Assembly: GCA_018340805.1 (NCBI GenBank)
Contig: JACMZG010001913.1
Location: 41,265,561 to 41,329,560, forward strand
DNA: 64,000 nucleotides
Direction: 5' to 3'
Source of the DNA: Microvelia longipes
Taxonomy: Eukaryota > Arthropoda > Insecta > Hemiptera > Veliidae
In this document: positions 45,580 to 60,300 of the stretch, piece by piece
Numbering within the stretch: the first letter of the stretch is position 1
How the letters are laid out: each line of letters starts with the position of its first letter
Notes under the pieces: generated by a model
Told to the model about the DNA's origin: nothing
Seen by the model: the letters and a program-made list of their open reading frames with translations, nothing else
Database searches by the model: none
Program-made: the position numbers and the translations under genes

Positions 45580-45715
45580 AGCTAGCCCCCGAGCTGAAGG
45601 CGAGGGTGAGCTATCTAAATTACCTGACGAGGCGAAGCCGAGGCAGGTAATTTCAATTTTGACTGACGAGGCAAAGCCGAGGAAGGCAAATATACGAGTC
45701 AGTTTTGTTTTCTTT
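45580..45715. repeat. Hairpin cluster with GGC-GAA-GCC
   Basis: A 10-bp outer stem AAATTACCTG/CAGGTAATTT (45617-45626 and 45644-45653) encloses GAGGC-GAA-GCCGAG. A sister unit, CTGACGAGGCAAAGCCGAGG, follows at 45662-45681. It abuts the truncated end of the recombinase fragment. Confidence 0.75.
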
Positions 45716-45739
45716 CCTGCCTCGTTCCACACAATATTT

Positions 45740-46093
45740 TATCTGCATCAGTAATAAAGCAAAACTTGCATTGTTGAAAAACTTATTACGTTTGAATAAT
45801 GTTTTATATTTACATTTTCTTTGACTGATAATAAAGATCTTATCATCGAAAAAGTTGACCACAGAGTAGCGCTCGATTTTGTGATTGACAGTTCTTTTAA
45901 AAACGCTAACACAACGTTTTTACTTACATTCTTTTTTTTTCTCTGAGCACCATTCTTTAAACACTTCATATGCTTTGAGATACCTACTTCCTGATTTGCC
46001 GGGTAGAAGGCTCTCTTTGGCATTTGTAGCTATTTCCAAAACATCCGGCGGGGTATGTTCGAAAAGTTCGTCTATATCTTTGACGATATTCAT
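45740..46093 (-). pseudogene. Crypton-like tyrosine recombinase N-terminal fragment, frameshifted
   Basis: The ATG at 46091-46093 opens MNIVKDIDELFEHTPPDV and continues with SGSRYLKAYEVFKEWCSEKK. A shift in an A9 run (45932-45940) moves the reading to a second frame. That frame gives NVVLAFLKELS and then SATLWSTFSMIRSLLSVKEN. This pattern is the N-terminal and core-binding region of Crypton-like/tyrosine-recombinase transposon proteins widespread in insects and other animals. The catalytic domain (Arg-His-Arg-Tyr) is absent; the sequence ends at the hairpin cluster near 45715. Known role of the family: DNA strand exchange for transposon integration. This piece is inactive. Family recognition is from memory of sequence pattern, not a search. 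Confidence 0.6.
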
Positions 46094-47634
46094 CACAAAA
46101 CGCTATAGAACCGCTATAGAATAAACTAACTTTTAAACTGTATTAAATACGGGTTCGAATGATAAAAGTAGTAAATGACTTGACAAAAAAAGATGAGATA
46201 ATAAACCCAAGACAAAAAGTGTTGCCTTTAATATAATCCATAAAATTTATTTCTAATTAAAGATTTACGTTACAAATTGTTTTATTTTAATTTTAATTAG
46301 TTAAATAATGTAATTATTCATTATATATATAAATTATTAAATAAATTCAATAGGCTTTTTTTATTTTTCAATATGATCTATTAATTTTTTTACAAGCATA
46401 GGCAGGGGCGGCTGGGAAATGCTACTTTCTCGCCTAAAATTAGTTTAGTAATGCTTCATTTTCCTGCCTTGAGCAGATAAAATAAATTTAATTAGCCGCT
46501 TGTTTTAAGTAATTTAAACAAACCTAGTATTTAAAGATTCGTACTAAAACCCCTATTGGATGTGGCAAAACGTATTTCTAACACAAATTATTAACATTTT
46601 ATACTAAATTGTACAAATAAATGCAATAAAAACAAACATTTTTAAAACGTAAATAGTTTGTTTACATTTACGCCCATAGGAAAATTAGAGCCAACTCCCT
46701 GGTGGACAAAATGTGAACTACATCTAAGGTCTGAAATCGTGTTTGTTTTCGGGAGAGTTTTATTAAGTTTGTCTGCACACTGAATCTCTTAGGTAACTTA
46801 TTAACATTAACACAGCTCCGAGATTACACAATAGTTTACCCCTGAATATAAAACATGCAAAAACCCTAGCTATCTATAAAAAACAAGTATAATTTTTTAT
46901 TATAAACAATCCATTAAATCTGTAAATTCATATATACATATCCCGTTTTATTGATAACTATTAAATACTAGAGTTATTTATGAACTTTAAACAATAATTT
47001 ATATAAATACAGATAAGATTTTGTGTCTTCACAAAGTCATGTGACAGTTGCACAAGATAAATTAAAATTTTTCTAAAACATCTACACATATCACTGTATT
47101 TGAATAAAATATATTATTCTAATATAATAAAATATTTTAGAATAACTATATAAAGTATATACTCATATAAATGTGTCAATTATTAATTGCTTCTAGCTTA
47201 CACTAATTTATCATTATGTTTCATTTATAATTATTTATGTATTTATTTATTTTTTTGTGATCATTTTTTACTTTTAACTCGACAAATCTAGTTTTCATTT
47301 TGTTACGCAAGAAAAAACAAAGAGCAGGTTACAAATAGTTGCACATAAACTGCTTCAACCATCCTCGAGAACGAGCACGACTCATTCAAAGATGCGCTTT
47401 TAAAATAGAAGAATTTTGTAATATTTTATTTTTAATTTTAATTTTATAAAGCAGAATAAACATATTTTATTTATTCATTTTATTTTATTTATTAATCTGT
47501 GAGGGCATAAGTGCAGTTTAGCGCATCAACTGCTGTGCTATCCCCTGATTGGATTTTAAATCGTCTTTGTAATATGATATAAAACAGCTGATCTAATAAT
47601 AAATGGTAAACATTTTGACCGTATTTCGATTACG
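46094..47634. other. AT-rich region without recognised genes
   Basis: No gene, RNA or repeat family that I can support. Confidence 0.4.
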
Positions 47635-48168
47635 AAAAAGTCGCTTATGAGGTTGTTTGGTTAACGGAAGTGGCGGGAGAGTGTGGAAAAGTCGCTTATG
47701 GTTGTTTGGTTAACGGAAGTGGCTCGCTTATGAGGTTGTTTGGTTAACGGAAGTGGCGGGAGAGTGTGGAAAAGTCGCTTATGAGGTTGTTTGGTTAACG
47801 GAAGTGGCGGGAGAGTGTGGAAAAGTCGCTTATGAGGTTGTTTGGTTAACGGAAGTGGCGGGAGGTGTGGAAAAGTCGCTTATGAGGTTGTTTGGTTTAA
47901 CGGAAGTGGCGGGAAGTGGGGAAAAGTCGCTTATGAGGTTGTTTGGTTAACGGAAGTGGCGGGAGAGTGTGGAAAAGTCGATGAGTTTGGTTAACGGAAG
48001 TGGCGGGAGAGTGTGGAAAAGTCGCTTATGAGGTTGTTTGGTTAACGGAAGTGGCGGGAGAGTGTGGAAAAGTCGCTTATGAGGTTGTTGGTTAACGGAG
48101 TGGCGGAGAGTGTGGAAAAGTCGCTTATGAGGTTGTTTGGTTAACGGAAGTGGCGAGAGTGTGCGGGT
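47635..48168. repeat. 51-bp minisatellite
   Basis: About ten copies of a unit reading AAGTCGCTTATGAGGTTGTT, then TGGTTAACGGAAGTGGCGGG, then AGAGTGTGGA. Some copies are shortened. The period is 17 codons, so both strands show repeated pseudo-peptides. Single diverged copies of the unit lie at about 22180-22235 and 31735-31790 within dispersed repeats. Confidence 0.92.
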
Positions 48169-48524
48169 TCCTAGGCCCACATCCCCTTATTATTTGTTTG
48201 TCAATTTTCTTGTATATTTCAAAGGAAATCCACTGAAACATTTCTATGATTAGCATAAACCAACCATTCAATGAGCGCGTAAAATGTGTAACCTTCCCTA
48301 AACCGTTACAAGCCTGGGCCGCATTGCGATCACTGCTTCCTTATGATCCAAAATTCCCTTATGAATTGTTTTGTTTTATTTATTGATATATAATTCTTTT
48401 TATCTCTAGACGTTATATAAGGTATTTATGATGAAGTTAATTAACTAGTTTTAAGGGAAGAAACACTGTTTGCTCCCAAGGGAGAAAAATATACTTTTCT
48501 CTCCCTTGGCATTAAAAAGTAACT
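48169..48524. other. Spacer without recognised genes
   Basis: An imperfect inverted repeat, CTCCCAAGGGAGA / TCTCCCTTGG, occurs at about 48473-48510. No gene is recognised. Confidence 0.4.
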
Positions 48525-48680
48525 TTGTTGACAGCGCGGTAAATAATACGATGGAGCCAATAAGGGTTTTTCCTGGATGTTAAACCACACCCTCAATTTC
48601 AAAGCAGGCAAACCTTATTGGTTCCTCAACACAATTATCCCACGTTGTCAACTGATTTTAGCCGTGTGTCGTACTATAGA
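48525..48680. mobile_element. Short member of the 36.2-kb MITE family
   Basis: Right end GTTGTCAACTGATTTTAGCC then GTGTGTCGTACTATAG. The left end is a truncated inverse (GTTGACAGCGCGG). The two halves contain the inverted words CCAATAAGG.TTTT and AAACCTTATTGG. Confidence 0.7.
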
Positions 48681-49271
48681 GCCCTCAAAGTTTAATAGGA
48701 AGGGATATTTTTCCATTTTTTCGGGAGAGGTATCCCCTTAATTTACAAGGGGACTGATAAATCATTCAGCACTTTCCCGGGTGGGGTACCACAAAATTTA
48801 TAAGGGGGACATGACTGAAGAAAAAAATCCCCTTAAGATCCGTTTCAGGTTAAAAGAAGTTAATTTGAGCAATAAGAATTTAATTAAATATATTTTTGAA
48901 ATTGCATTCCCTAAATTTATGAGGGGGGGGGCGTCCGACAAAAAATATTTAAAAAAGAATATAACAATGACGCTAACCTGGAAATAAAATCTTGTATGCC
49001 CCCTGGGAGTAAAATGTTCCCAATTTTCCCCCCTCAATAATTACCTCGGTATTTAAAAGTCGTAACTACCTTGGCTTCGTCTTAGGAATTAAATGATTTG
49101 GTTCCTTCGACTTTTGCCTTTTAGGAACCAACTATAACTGCTCAGGGAAATAATAGCAATCTTTACTCTTTACTCCCTTTGTGAATAAATAACTATTATT
49201 ACAAAGTATTTTGCCATATACTTGGTGAATTATCATCAGGTGAGCCGCTTTGATGTCGTAGATGTCAACAA
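48681..49271. other. Spacer without recognised genes
   Basis: Degenerate G- and C-rich words (AATTTATAAGGGGGACAT, AATTTATGAGGGGGGG) repeat loosely. No supported gene. Confidence 0.4.
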
Positions 49272-51566
<2,295 letters not shown>

Positions 51567-51801
51567 TTTTTTAATGAAAAAAAGTTATTTAAAGAAAATA
51601 TTTCTTGACTATTTTAATGCTTTTATTGTTAGTTGTGACTTTAGATTGTTTATTGTTATGACGGATGGTTCGGTTTAACCAGATCTCTCTGGTTAAAATT
51701 GTTTCTACAGAGGACCTATTAATCTAATCAAAAAAAGATTATTAATAAATGGGATCAATTGGTTAACAATAGAGATATTATTACATTAACATTAGAGATA
51801 T
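51567..51801. other. 235-bp spacer between opposed satellite arrays
   Basis: AT-rich, not satellite. Contains TTTAACCAGATCTCTCTGGT and AATTGTTTCTACAGAGGACC, the latter related to the 43-bp minisatellite of 24.8-25.1 kb. The two arrays point away from this spacer. Confidence 0.8.
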
Positions 51802-54800
51802 AAGTACTTCACATTATATTCTTCGGAATTAATTGAAGGTCAGAGTGAGTTCAGGCTCTGTCGGCGCCCTGATGAGTTAGACGTAACGAAACAGAGTGGG
51901 ACATGACATTATGTCGAGCCATCAATATGACGAATGTCGAATGATGGAACAGTTCCCAGATGTAGCATTGCATTTTGCTTGTTACATTTCCTTGGTGTCT
52001 CTCGCACAATTATTGTGTCAACTATTCATGTTTTGCAAAACTCGGTAGTATCAATGATATATGTTTTGCTTGCCATGCATGATGGCGGTAAGAGAGCACC
52101 GCTCGTCTCTGGTAAGTACTTCACATTATATTCTCGGAATTAATTGAAGGTCAGAGTGAGTTCAGGCTCTGTCGGCGCCCTGATGAGTTAGACGTAACGA
52201 AACAGAGTGGGACATGACATTATGTCGAGCCATCAATGATGACGAATGTCGAATGATGGAACAGTTCCCAGATGTAGCATTGCATTTTGCTTGTTACATT
52301 TCCTAGGTGTCTCTCGCACAATTATATTGTGTCAACTATTCATGTTTTGCAAAACTCGGTAGTATCAAATGATATATGTTTTGCTTGCCATGCATGATGG
52401 CGGTAAGAGAGCACCGCTCGTCTCTGGTAAGTACTTCACATTATATTCTTCGGAATTAATTGAAGGTCAGAGTGAGTTCAGGCTCTGTCGGCGCCCTGAT
52501 GAGTTAGACGTAACGAAACAGAGTGGGACATGACATTATGTCGAGCCATCAATGATGACGAATGTCGAATGATGGAACAGTTCCCAGATGTAGCATTGCA
52601 TTTTGCTTGTTACATTTCCTAGGTGTCTCTCGCACAATTATATTGTGTCAACTATTCATGTTTTGCAAAACTCGGTAGTATCAAATGATATATGTTTTGC
52701 TTGCCATGCATGATGGCGGGAAGAGAGCACCGCTCGTCTCTGGTAAGTACTTCACATTATATTCTTCGGAATTAATTGAAGGTCAGAGTGAGTTCAGGCT
52801 CTGTCGGCGCCCTGATGAGTTAGACGTAACGAAACAGAGTGGGACATGACATTATGTCGAGCCATCAATGATGACGAATGTCGAATGATGGAACAGTTCC
52901 CAGATGTAGCATTGCATTTTGCTTGTTACATTTCCTAGGTGTCTCTCGCACAATTATATTGTGTCAACTATTCATGTGTTGCAAAACTCGGTAGTATCAA
53001 ATGATATATGTTTGCTTGCCATGCATGATGGCGGTAAGAGAGCACCGCTCGTCTCTGGTAAGTACTTCACATTATATTCTTCGGAATTAATTGAAGGTCA
53101 GAGTGAGTTCAGGCTCTGTCGGCGCCCTGATGAGTTAGACGTAACGAAACAGAGTGGGACATGACATTATGTCGAGCCATCAATGATGACGAATGTCGAA
53201 TGATGGAACAGTTCCCAGATGTAGCATTGCATTTTGCTTGTTACATTTCCTAGGTGTCTCTCGCACAATTATATTGTGTCAACTATTCATGTTTTGCAAA
53301 ACTCGGTAGTATCAAATGATATATGTTTTGCTTGCCATGCATGATGGCGGGAAGAGAGCACCGCTCGTCTCTGGTAAGTACTTCACATTATATTCTTCGG
53401 AATTAATTGAAGGTCAGAGTGAGTTCAGGCTCTGTCGGCGCCCTGATGAGTTAGACGTAACGAAACAGAGTGGGACATGACATTATGTCGAGCCATCAAA
53501 GATGACGAATGTCGAATGATGGAACAGTTCCCAGATGTAGCATTGCATTTTGCTTGTTACATTTCCTAGGTGTCTCTCGCACAATTAGATTGTGTCAACT
53601 ATTCATGTTTTTGCAAAACTCGGTAGTATCAAATGATATATGTTTTGCTTGCCATGCATGATGGCGGTAAGAGAGCACCGCTCGTCTCTGGTAAGTACTT
53701 CACATTATATTTCGGAATTAATTGAAGGTCAGAGTGAGTTCAGGCTCTGTCGGCGCCCTGATGAGTTAGACGTAACGAAACAGAGTGGGACATGACATTA
53801 TGTCGAGCCATCAATGATGACGAATGTCGAATGATGGAACAGTTCCCAGATGTAGCATTGCATTTTGCTTGTTACATTTCCTAGGTGTCTCTCGCACAAT
53901 TATATTGTGTCAACTATTCATGTTTTGCAAAACTCGGTAGTATCAAATGATATATGTTTTGCTTGCCATGCATGATGCGGTAAGAGAGCACCGCTCGTCT
54001 CTGGTAAGTACTTCACATTATATTCTTCGGAATTAATTGAAGGTCAGAGTGAGTTCAGGCTCTGTCGGCGCCCTGATGAGTTAGACGTAACGAAACAGAG
54101 TGGGACATGACATTATGTCGAGCCATCAATGATGACGAATGTCGAATGATGGAACAGTTCCCAGATGTAGCATTGCATTTTGCTTGTTACATTTCCTAGG
54201 TGTCTCTCGCACAATTATATTGTGTCAACTATTCATGTTTTGCAAAACTCGGTAGTATCAAATGATATATGTTTTGCTTGCCATGCATGATGGCGGTAAG
54301 AGAGCACCGCTCGTCTCTGGTAAGCACTTCACATTATTCTTCGGAATTAATTGAAGGTCAGAGTGAGTTCAGGCTCTGTCGGCGCCCTGATGAGTTAGAC
54401 GTAACGAAACAGAGTGGGACATGACATTATGTCGAGCCATCAATGATGACGAATGTCGAATGATGGAACAGTTCCCAGATGTAGCATTGCATTTTGCTTG
54501 TTACATTTCCTAGGTGTCTCTCGCACAATTATATTGTGTCAACTATTCATGTTTTGCAAAACTCGGTAGTATCAAATGATATATGTTTTGCTTGCCATGC
54601 ATGATGGCGGGAAGAGAGCACCGCTCGTCTCTGGTAAGTACTTCACATTATATTCTTCGGAATTAATTGAAGGTCAGAGTGAGTTCAGGCTCTGTCGGCG
54701 CCCTGATGAGTTAGACGTAACGAAACAGAGTGGGACATGACATTATGTCGAGCCATCAATGATGACGAATGTCGAATGATGGAACAGTTCCCAGATGTAG

Positions 54801-57381
54801 CATTGCATTTTGCTTGTTACATTTCCTAGGTGTCTCTCGCACAATTATGTTGTGTCAACTATTCATGTTTTGCAAAACTCGGTAGTATCAAATGATATAT
54901 GTTTTGCTTGCCATGCATGATGGCGGTAAGAGAGCACCGCTCGTCTCTGGTAAGTACTTCACATTATATTCTTCGGAATTAATTGAAGGTCAGAGTGAGT
55001 TCAGGCTCTGTCGGCGCCCTGATGAGTTAGACGTAACGAAACAGAGTGGGACATGACATTATGTCGAGCCATCAATGATGACGAATGTCGAATGATGGAA
55101 CAGTTCCCAGATGTAGCATTGCATTTTGCTTGTTACATTTCCTAGGTGTCTCTCGCACAATTATGTTGTGTCAACTATTCATGTTTTGCAAAACTCGGTA
55201 GTATCAAATGATATATGTTTTGCTTGCCATGCATGATGGCGGGAAGAGAGCACCGCTCGTCTCTGGTAAGTACTTCACATTATATTCTTCGGAATTAATT
55301 GAAGGTCAGAGTGAGTTCAGGCTCTGTCGGCGCCCTGATGAGTTAGACGTAACGAAACAGAGTGGGACATGACATTATGTCGAGCCATCAATGATGACGA
55401 ATGTCGAATGATGGAACAGTTCCCAGATGTAGCATTGCATTTTGCTTGTTACATTTCCTAGGTGTCTCTCGCACAATTATATGTTGTGTCAACTATTCAT
55501 GTTTTGCAAAACTCGGTAGTATCAAATGATATATGTTTTGCTTGCCATGCATGATGGCGGGAAGAGAGCACCGCTCGTCTCTGGTAAGTACTTCACATTA
55601 TATTCTTCGGAATTAATTGAAGGTCAGAGTGAGTTCAGGCTCTGTCGGCGCCCTGATGAGTTAGACGTAACGAAACAGAGTGGGACATGACATTATGTCG
55701 AGCCATCAATGATGACGAATGTCGAATGATGGAACAGTTCCCAGATGTAGCATTGCATTTTGCTTGTTACATTTCCTTAGGTGTCTCTCGCACAATTATG
55801 TTGTGTCAACTATTCATGTTTTGCAAAACTCGGTAGTATCAAATGATATATTTTGCTTGCCATGCATGATGGCGGGAGAGAGCACCGCTCGTCTCTGGTA
55901 AGTACTTCACATTATATTCTTCGGAATTAATTGAAGGTCAGAGTGAGTTCAGGCTCTGTCGGCGCCCTGATGAGTTAGACGTAACGAAACAGAGTGGGAC
56001 ATGACATTATGTCGAGCCATCAATGATGACGAATGTCGAATGATGGAACAGTTCCCAGATGTAGCATTGCATTTTGCTTGTTACATTTCCTAGGTGTCTC
56101 TCGCACAATTATGTTGTGTCAACTATTCATGTTTTGCAAAACTCGGTAGTATCAAATGATATATGTTTTGCTTGCCATGCATGATGGCGGGAGAGAGAGC
56201 ACCGCTCGTCTCTGGTAAGTACTTCACATTATATTCTTCGGAATTAATTGAAGGTCAGAGTGAGTTCAGGCTCTGTCGGCGCCCTGATGAGTTAGACGTA
56301 ACGAAACAGAGTGGGACATGACATTATGTCGAGCCATCAATGATGACGAATGTCGAATGATGGAACAGTTCCAGATGTAGCATTGCATTTTGCTTGTTAC
56401 ATTTCCTAGGTGTCTCTCGCACAATTATGTTGTGTCAACTATTCATGTTTTGCAAAACTCGGTAGTATCAAATGATATATGTTTTGCTTGCCATGCATGA
56501 TGGCGGGAAGAGAGCACCGCTCGTCTCTGGTAAGTACTTCACATTATATTCTTCGGAATTAATTGAAGGTCAGAGTGAGTTCAGGCTCTGTCGGCGCCCT
56601 GATGAGTTAGACGTAACGAAACAGAGTGGGACATGACATTATGTCGAGCCATCAATGATGACGAATGTCGAATGATGGAACAGTTCCCAGATGTAGCATT
56701 GCATTTTGCTTGTTACATTTCCTAGGTGTCTCTCGCACAATTATGTTGTGTCAACTATTCATGTTTTGCAAAACTCGGTAGTATCAAATGATATATGTTT
56801 TGCTTGCCATCATGATGGCGGGAAGAGAGCACCGCTCGTCTCTGGTAAGTACTTCACATTATATTCTTTCGGAATTAATTGAAGGTCAGAGTGAGTTCAG
56901 GCTCTGTCGGCGCCCTGATGAGTTAGACGTAACGAAACAGAGTGGGACATGACATTATGTCGAGCCATCAATGATGACGAATGTCGAATGATGGAACAGT
57001 TCCAGATGTAGCATTGCATTTTGCTTGTTACATTTCCTAGGTGTCTCTCGCACAATTATGTTGTGTCAACTATTCATGTTTTGCAAAACTCGGTAGTATC
57101 AAATGATATATGTTTTGCTTGCCATGCATGATGGCGGGAAGAGAGCACCGCTCGTCTCTGGTAAGTACTTCACATTATATTCTTCGGAATTAATTGAAGG
57201 TCAGAGTGAGTTCAGGCTCTGTCGGCGCCCTGATGAGTTAGACGTAACGAAACAGAGTGGGACATGACATTATGTCGAGCCATCAATGATGACGAATGTC
57301 GAATGATGGAACAGTTCCCAGATGTAGCATTGCATTTTGCTTGTTACATTTCCTAGGTGTCTCTCGCACAATTATGTTGTG
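51802..57381 (+). repeat. 316-bp hammerhead satellite, plus-oriented array (~17.7 units)
   Basis: Ribozyme cores start at 51856, 52167, 52483, 52799, 53114, 53430, 53745, 54060, 54374, 54690, 55006, 55322, 55640, 55954, 56271, 56586, 56902 and 57217. Spacing is 311-318 bp. Units in the left half carry CAATTATATTGTG and those from about 54840 on carry CAATTATGTTGTG, so variants are regionally homogenised. The array is cut mid-unit by the assembly gap, so its true length is unknown. Open frames within units are fortuitous. Confidence 0.97.
51856..51896 (+). ncRNA. Hammerhead ribozyme (plus array representative)
   Basis: Order on the RNA: stem III 5' strand CUCUG (51856-51860); U and C of the cleavage triplet GUC (51861-51862), with cleavage after 51862; stem I hexamer GGCGCC (51863-51868); CUGAUGA (51869-51875); stem II GUUA-GACG-UAAC (51876-51887); GAAA (51888-51891); and stem III 3' strand CAGAG (51892-51896). 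All invariant core bases of the hammerhead (CUGANGA, GAAA, A15.1-U16.1, NUH) are present. Stem III is six pairs including 15.1-16.1. In one molecule stem I would have two pairs and a two-base loop, which is unlikely to fold. GGCGCC is self-complementary, so two units could share a 6-bp stem I and form a double hammerhead. Expected product: ~316-nt units. Activity is not shown. Confidence 0.88.
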
Positions 57382-57391
57382 NNNNNNNNNN
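57382..57391. other. Assembly gap (10 N)
   Basis: Ten undetermined bases directly at the end of the satellite array; probably a placeholder for uncertain length. Confidence 0.99.
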
Positions 57392-60300
57392 TATGAATGT
57401 TAGTTTTTGCGAATTTGTTTTCGTTGTGTGTGTGTGTTTTATTTGGGGTTATGTTACTATTTATTAATTTATTCAGAGTGAGTAAAATCTGAATGTGTGT
57501 GGGTGGGTTGAACTGCTGGACAAGTAAAAATATTTCTTTATGGACTATATTCAATACCCCTGCTAATATCACGGTTTTAGGATGCGTGTTAATGTTATTA
57601 CCCCTTTTAGTTGTATTTTAGTTGAATAAATGTAGACATAGGAGTTCAGACGAGTGGGACCACGATTTGTTGCGATATTAAGATAATGGCGTTAGAATTA
57701 AGGGTGTGGGGATTCTGTGGGATTTCAGGGAATCAAATTTGATCAATCAGTCAATAATAAAGCTTTGGACATGACGGAATTGTGAAAAAGAGATACTGTT
57801 AGAAATCAGGGCATAGAGCGAGTGCGATGGTGGCAGTCGGTATATAATACAAGGAAAAGATTGTAGCATATATGGAAGTGTGACATAGGGAAACTGTGCT
57901 ATTTTGGAACGAAGTATTACCACTGATTGACTAATGGAATCAATATGAGATTTCGAAATTACCGTCATAGGTAACACGGAGAGGACATATTTCTAAAAGG
58001 ACTATGGAAAGTATTTATGAGTAGGCTAGTGTCGGCACTATGGGAAGCAAATTTTAAATGACACGCAGACTCTTTCACGTTTTCCTGTAATTCAGTGTGA
58101 TTTTAGACGATATGGAGATGGTCATATTTTTATTAAGTTGCTAGATTACTAAGAAAAAATGTCATATATATTAATTCAGGCCACGCTCATAAACAAGCTT
58201 GTGCACAGCGTCGGATTGTAGTGTCATTATAGCTGAATTTAATACGGCGTTTCTTTTATTAATGCATTAGTACTATTATTTGCGTTTATTAAGGGACCAA
58301 ATTTATTGTGGTGTGTTTATATATTTAATCTGAATGTGCAATGATCTGTTTGGGGTGTGGGTGTGGGTGCTCTTTAAACATTCATAGAAAATTTTTATTA
58401 TTGTTGGGTGAACGTTCTGTAATAAGAGGACAGACGCTGGACTGGGTTAGCTGATATTATGTGGTATAGTATAGAAGATATAACTGATTAAAGTCATGGA
58501 TATACGAATTTAAGGGAATTAAAATAAAGTATAACTGAACCTATATAACAATAAAATAAGAATAATTAGATAATTAAAACAACAATTGTTAATTTAGTCA
58601 GTAAAATAAATTTAAATGAAACCGAAATAAATATCGGTAGGAAGATATGAGTGTATATTATTTAAAATTAGTAAATAGAAAGGTAAAAATATTAAAAGAA
58701 AACCCCAGTGAGAAGCAGTATTGATGTTATCACAAATTAATTAATCATATTATATTATTATTATATTTATATCTTATTATGTATTTTTATTATATTATGA
58801 TTATTTAAATTATTTATTATTTTATTATTTTATTAGCAGTAAGTAATAGTAGTAATGTATGTTGTGGGAGTGCTTGCTTGTTGGTGACATCAGTTGGTCA
58901 CCACCATCTTGTAATAATAAATACGACTACATGTATTATATAAGGTTAAATAAAATATATATTATATTGATGTTAACATATAGAGTCCATTGACCATGTA
59001 TCATCTGCGACGCTCACTGGTACTGACCTCGTAGGATGGGAAAAATGCCCATAGAAGAAAATTCTCGAGCTAAATAATAATAATAATTAATTAATAAATG
59101 AATAATAAAAGTAGAGCTAATAATAATTTAATAAATGTGAATGAATGCACAAATATTAAGAATAAAATTTTGAAGCATGCACAATAATGAGAATTTAATA
59201 AAAAAATACACATAACAAAATGCATTATCCCTAATTATGGGATGAAAAAAGTTTGGAATAATAGCAAAAAAATTCAAATTATAAAGTAATCAGGCAGCCA
59301 TACCACAAATCAAATACTGACTTACCAATGAAGGCCCCCGACTCACTGTGTTTTATTTCTCAATATTTTTAATCATTCGTATCCTATACAAAATTTCCTA
59401 TCTTTTTTACATTAATTTAGAAAGTCATATCGTATACACTTTGCTACACCATGCTTCTAATATTTTATTATAAGGATTCGAATAATCTCTATACAATATA
59501 TTTATATCTAAATTTAATAGTTAACAATTAATTGTTTTTAAATCATTAATTTACTATATGATTTTCTTTAGTTTTATATTTATAATATAGAATCTAATAA
59601 TTCATTTCCACCCATTGGTTATTTATTTATTCATGATGCTCCACCTAAATAAATTCGCCTATTAAATCCCTATATAACTATTTTCATATTCAAATAGAAT
59701 ATCTTTAAGTAATATATAAATATGATCAGTCTGTACAGTCAGGATTGTGCTCCTACATTATACAAATACTTACCTGAGGAACAAACCACAACTATATAGA
59801 ATAAATTATGAATTGTGTTTGAGAGTGAGCACACTCTTAAGCATAAACAGTAACGTCATTCAGATTTTTCAAGATATAAATATATTAAATTATCAAACAC
59901 ACTAAATTAAATTGTCCTTTTATAACGCAGAAGACTATAGATAAACATAAATCACCCGTTTGCATATAAAGAAAGAGAAACCGTTAACAATATGAATACC
60001 GTTACAGCTTATATTAATGAAGGTAACGACAAATCAACTGAGCCGATCTCGCTTGTGCACAGCTTGTAATTAAGATATGCGGGTGCGTGATGTGTGGCTG
60101 TGAGTATGATAGTATAGAGTGACATTTTTTCTCCGCAGTATATCTTCAGGAACTAATAAAAATAGACCATCTCAGTATCGTTAAAAAATCACCTGAAAAT
60201 TAACAGGAAACGTGAAGAGTCTGCGGTCATTTAAAATTGCTTCCCATAGGTTGCGACCACAGCTCTACTCATTAAAATACTTTCATAGGCTTAGAATGAT

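Noticed and set aside
47753..48180. Repeat-peptide frames of 17-residue period
   Set aside because: Product of the 51-bp minisatellite on both strands; no start context or conservation.
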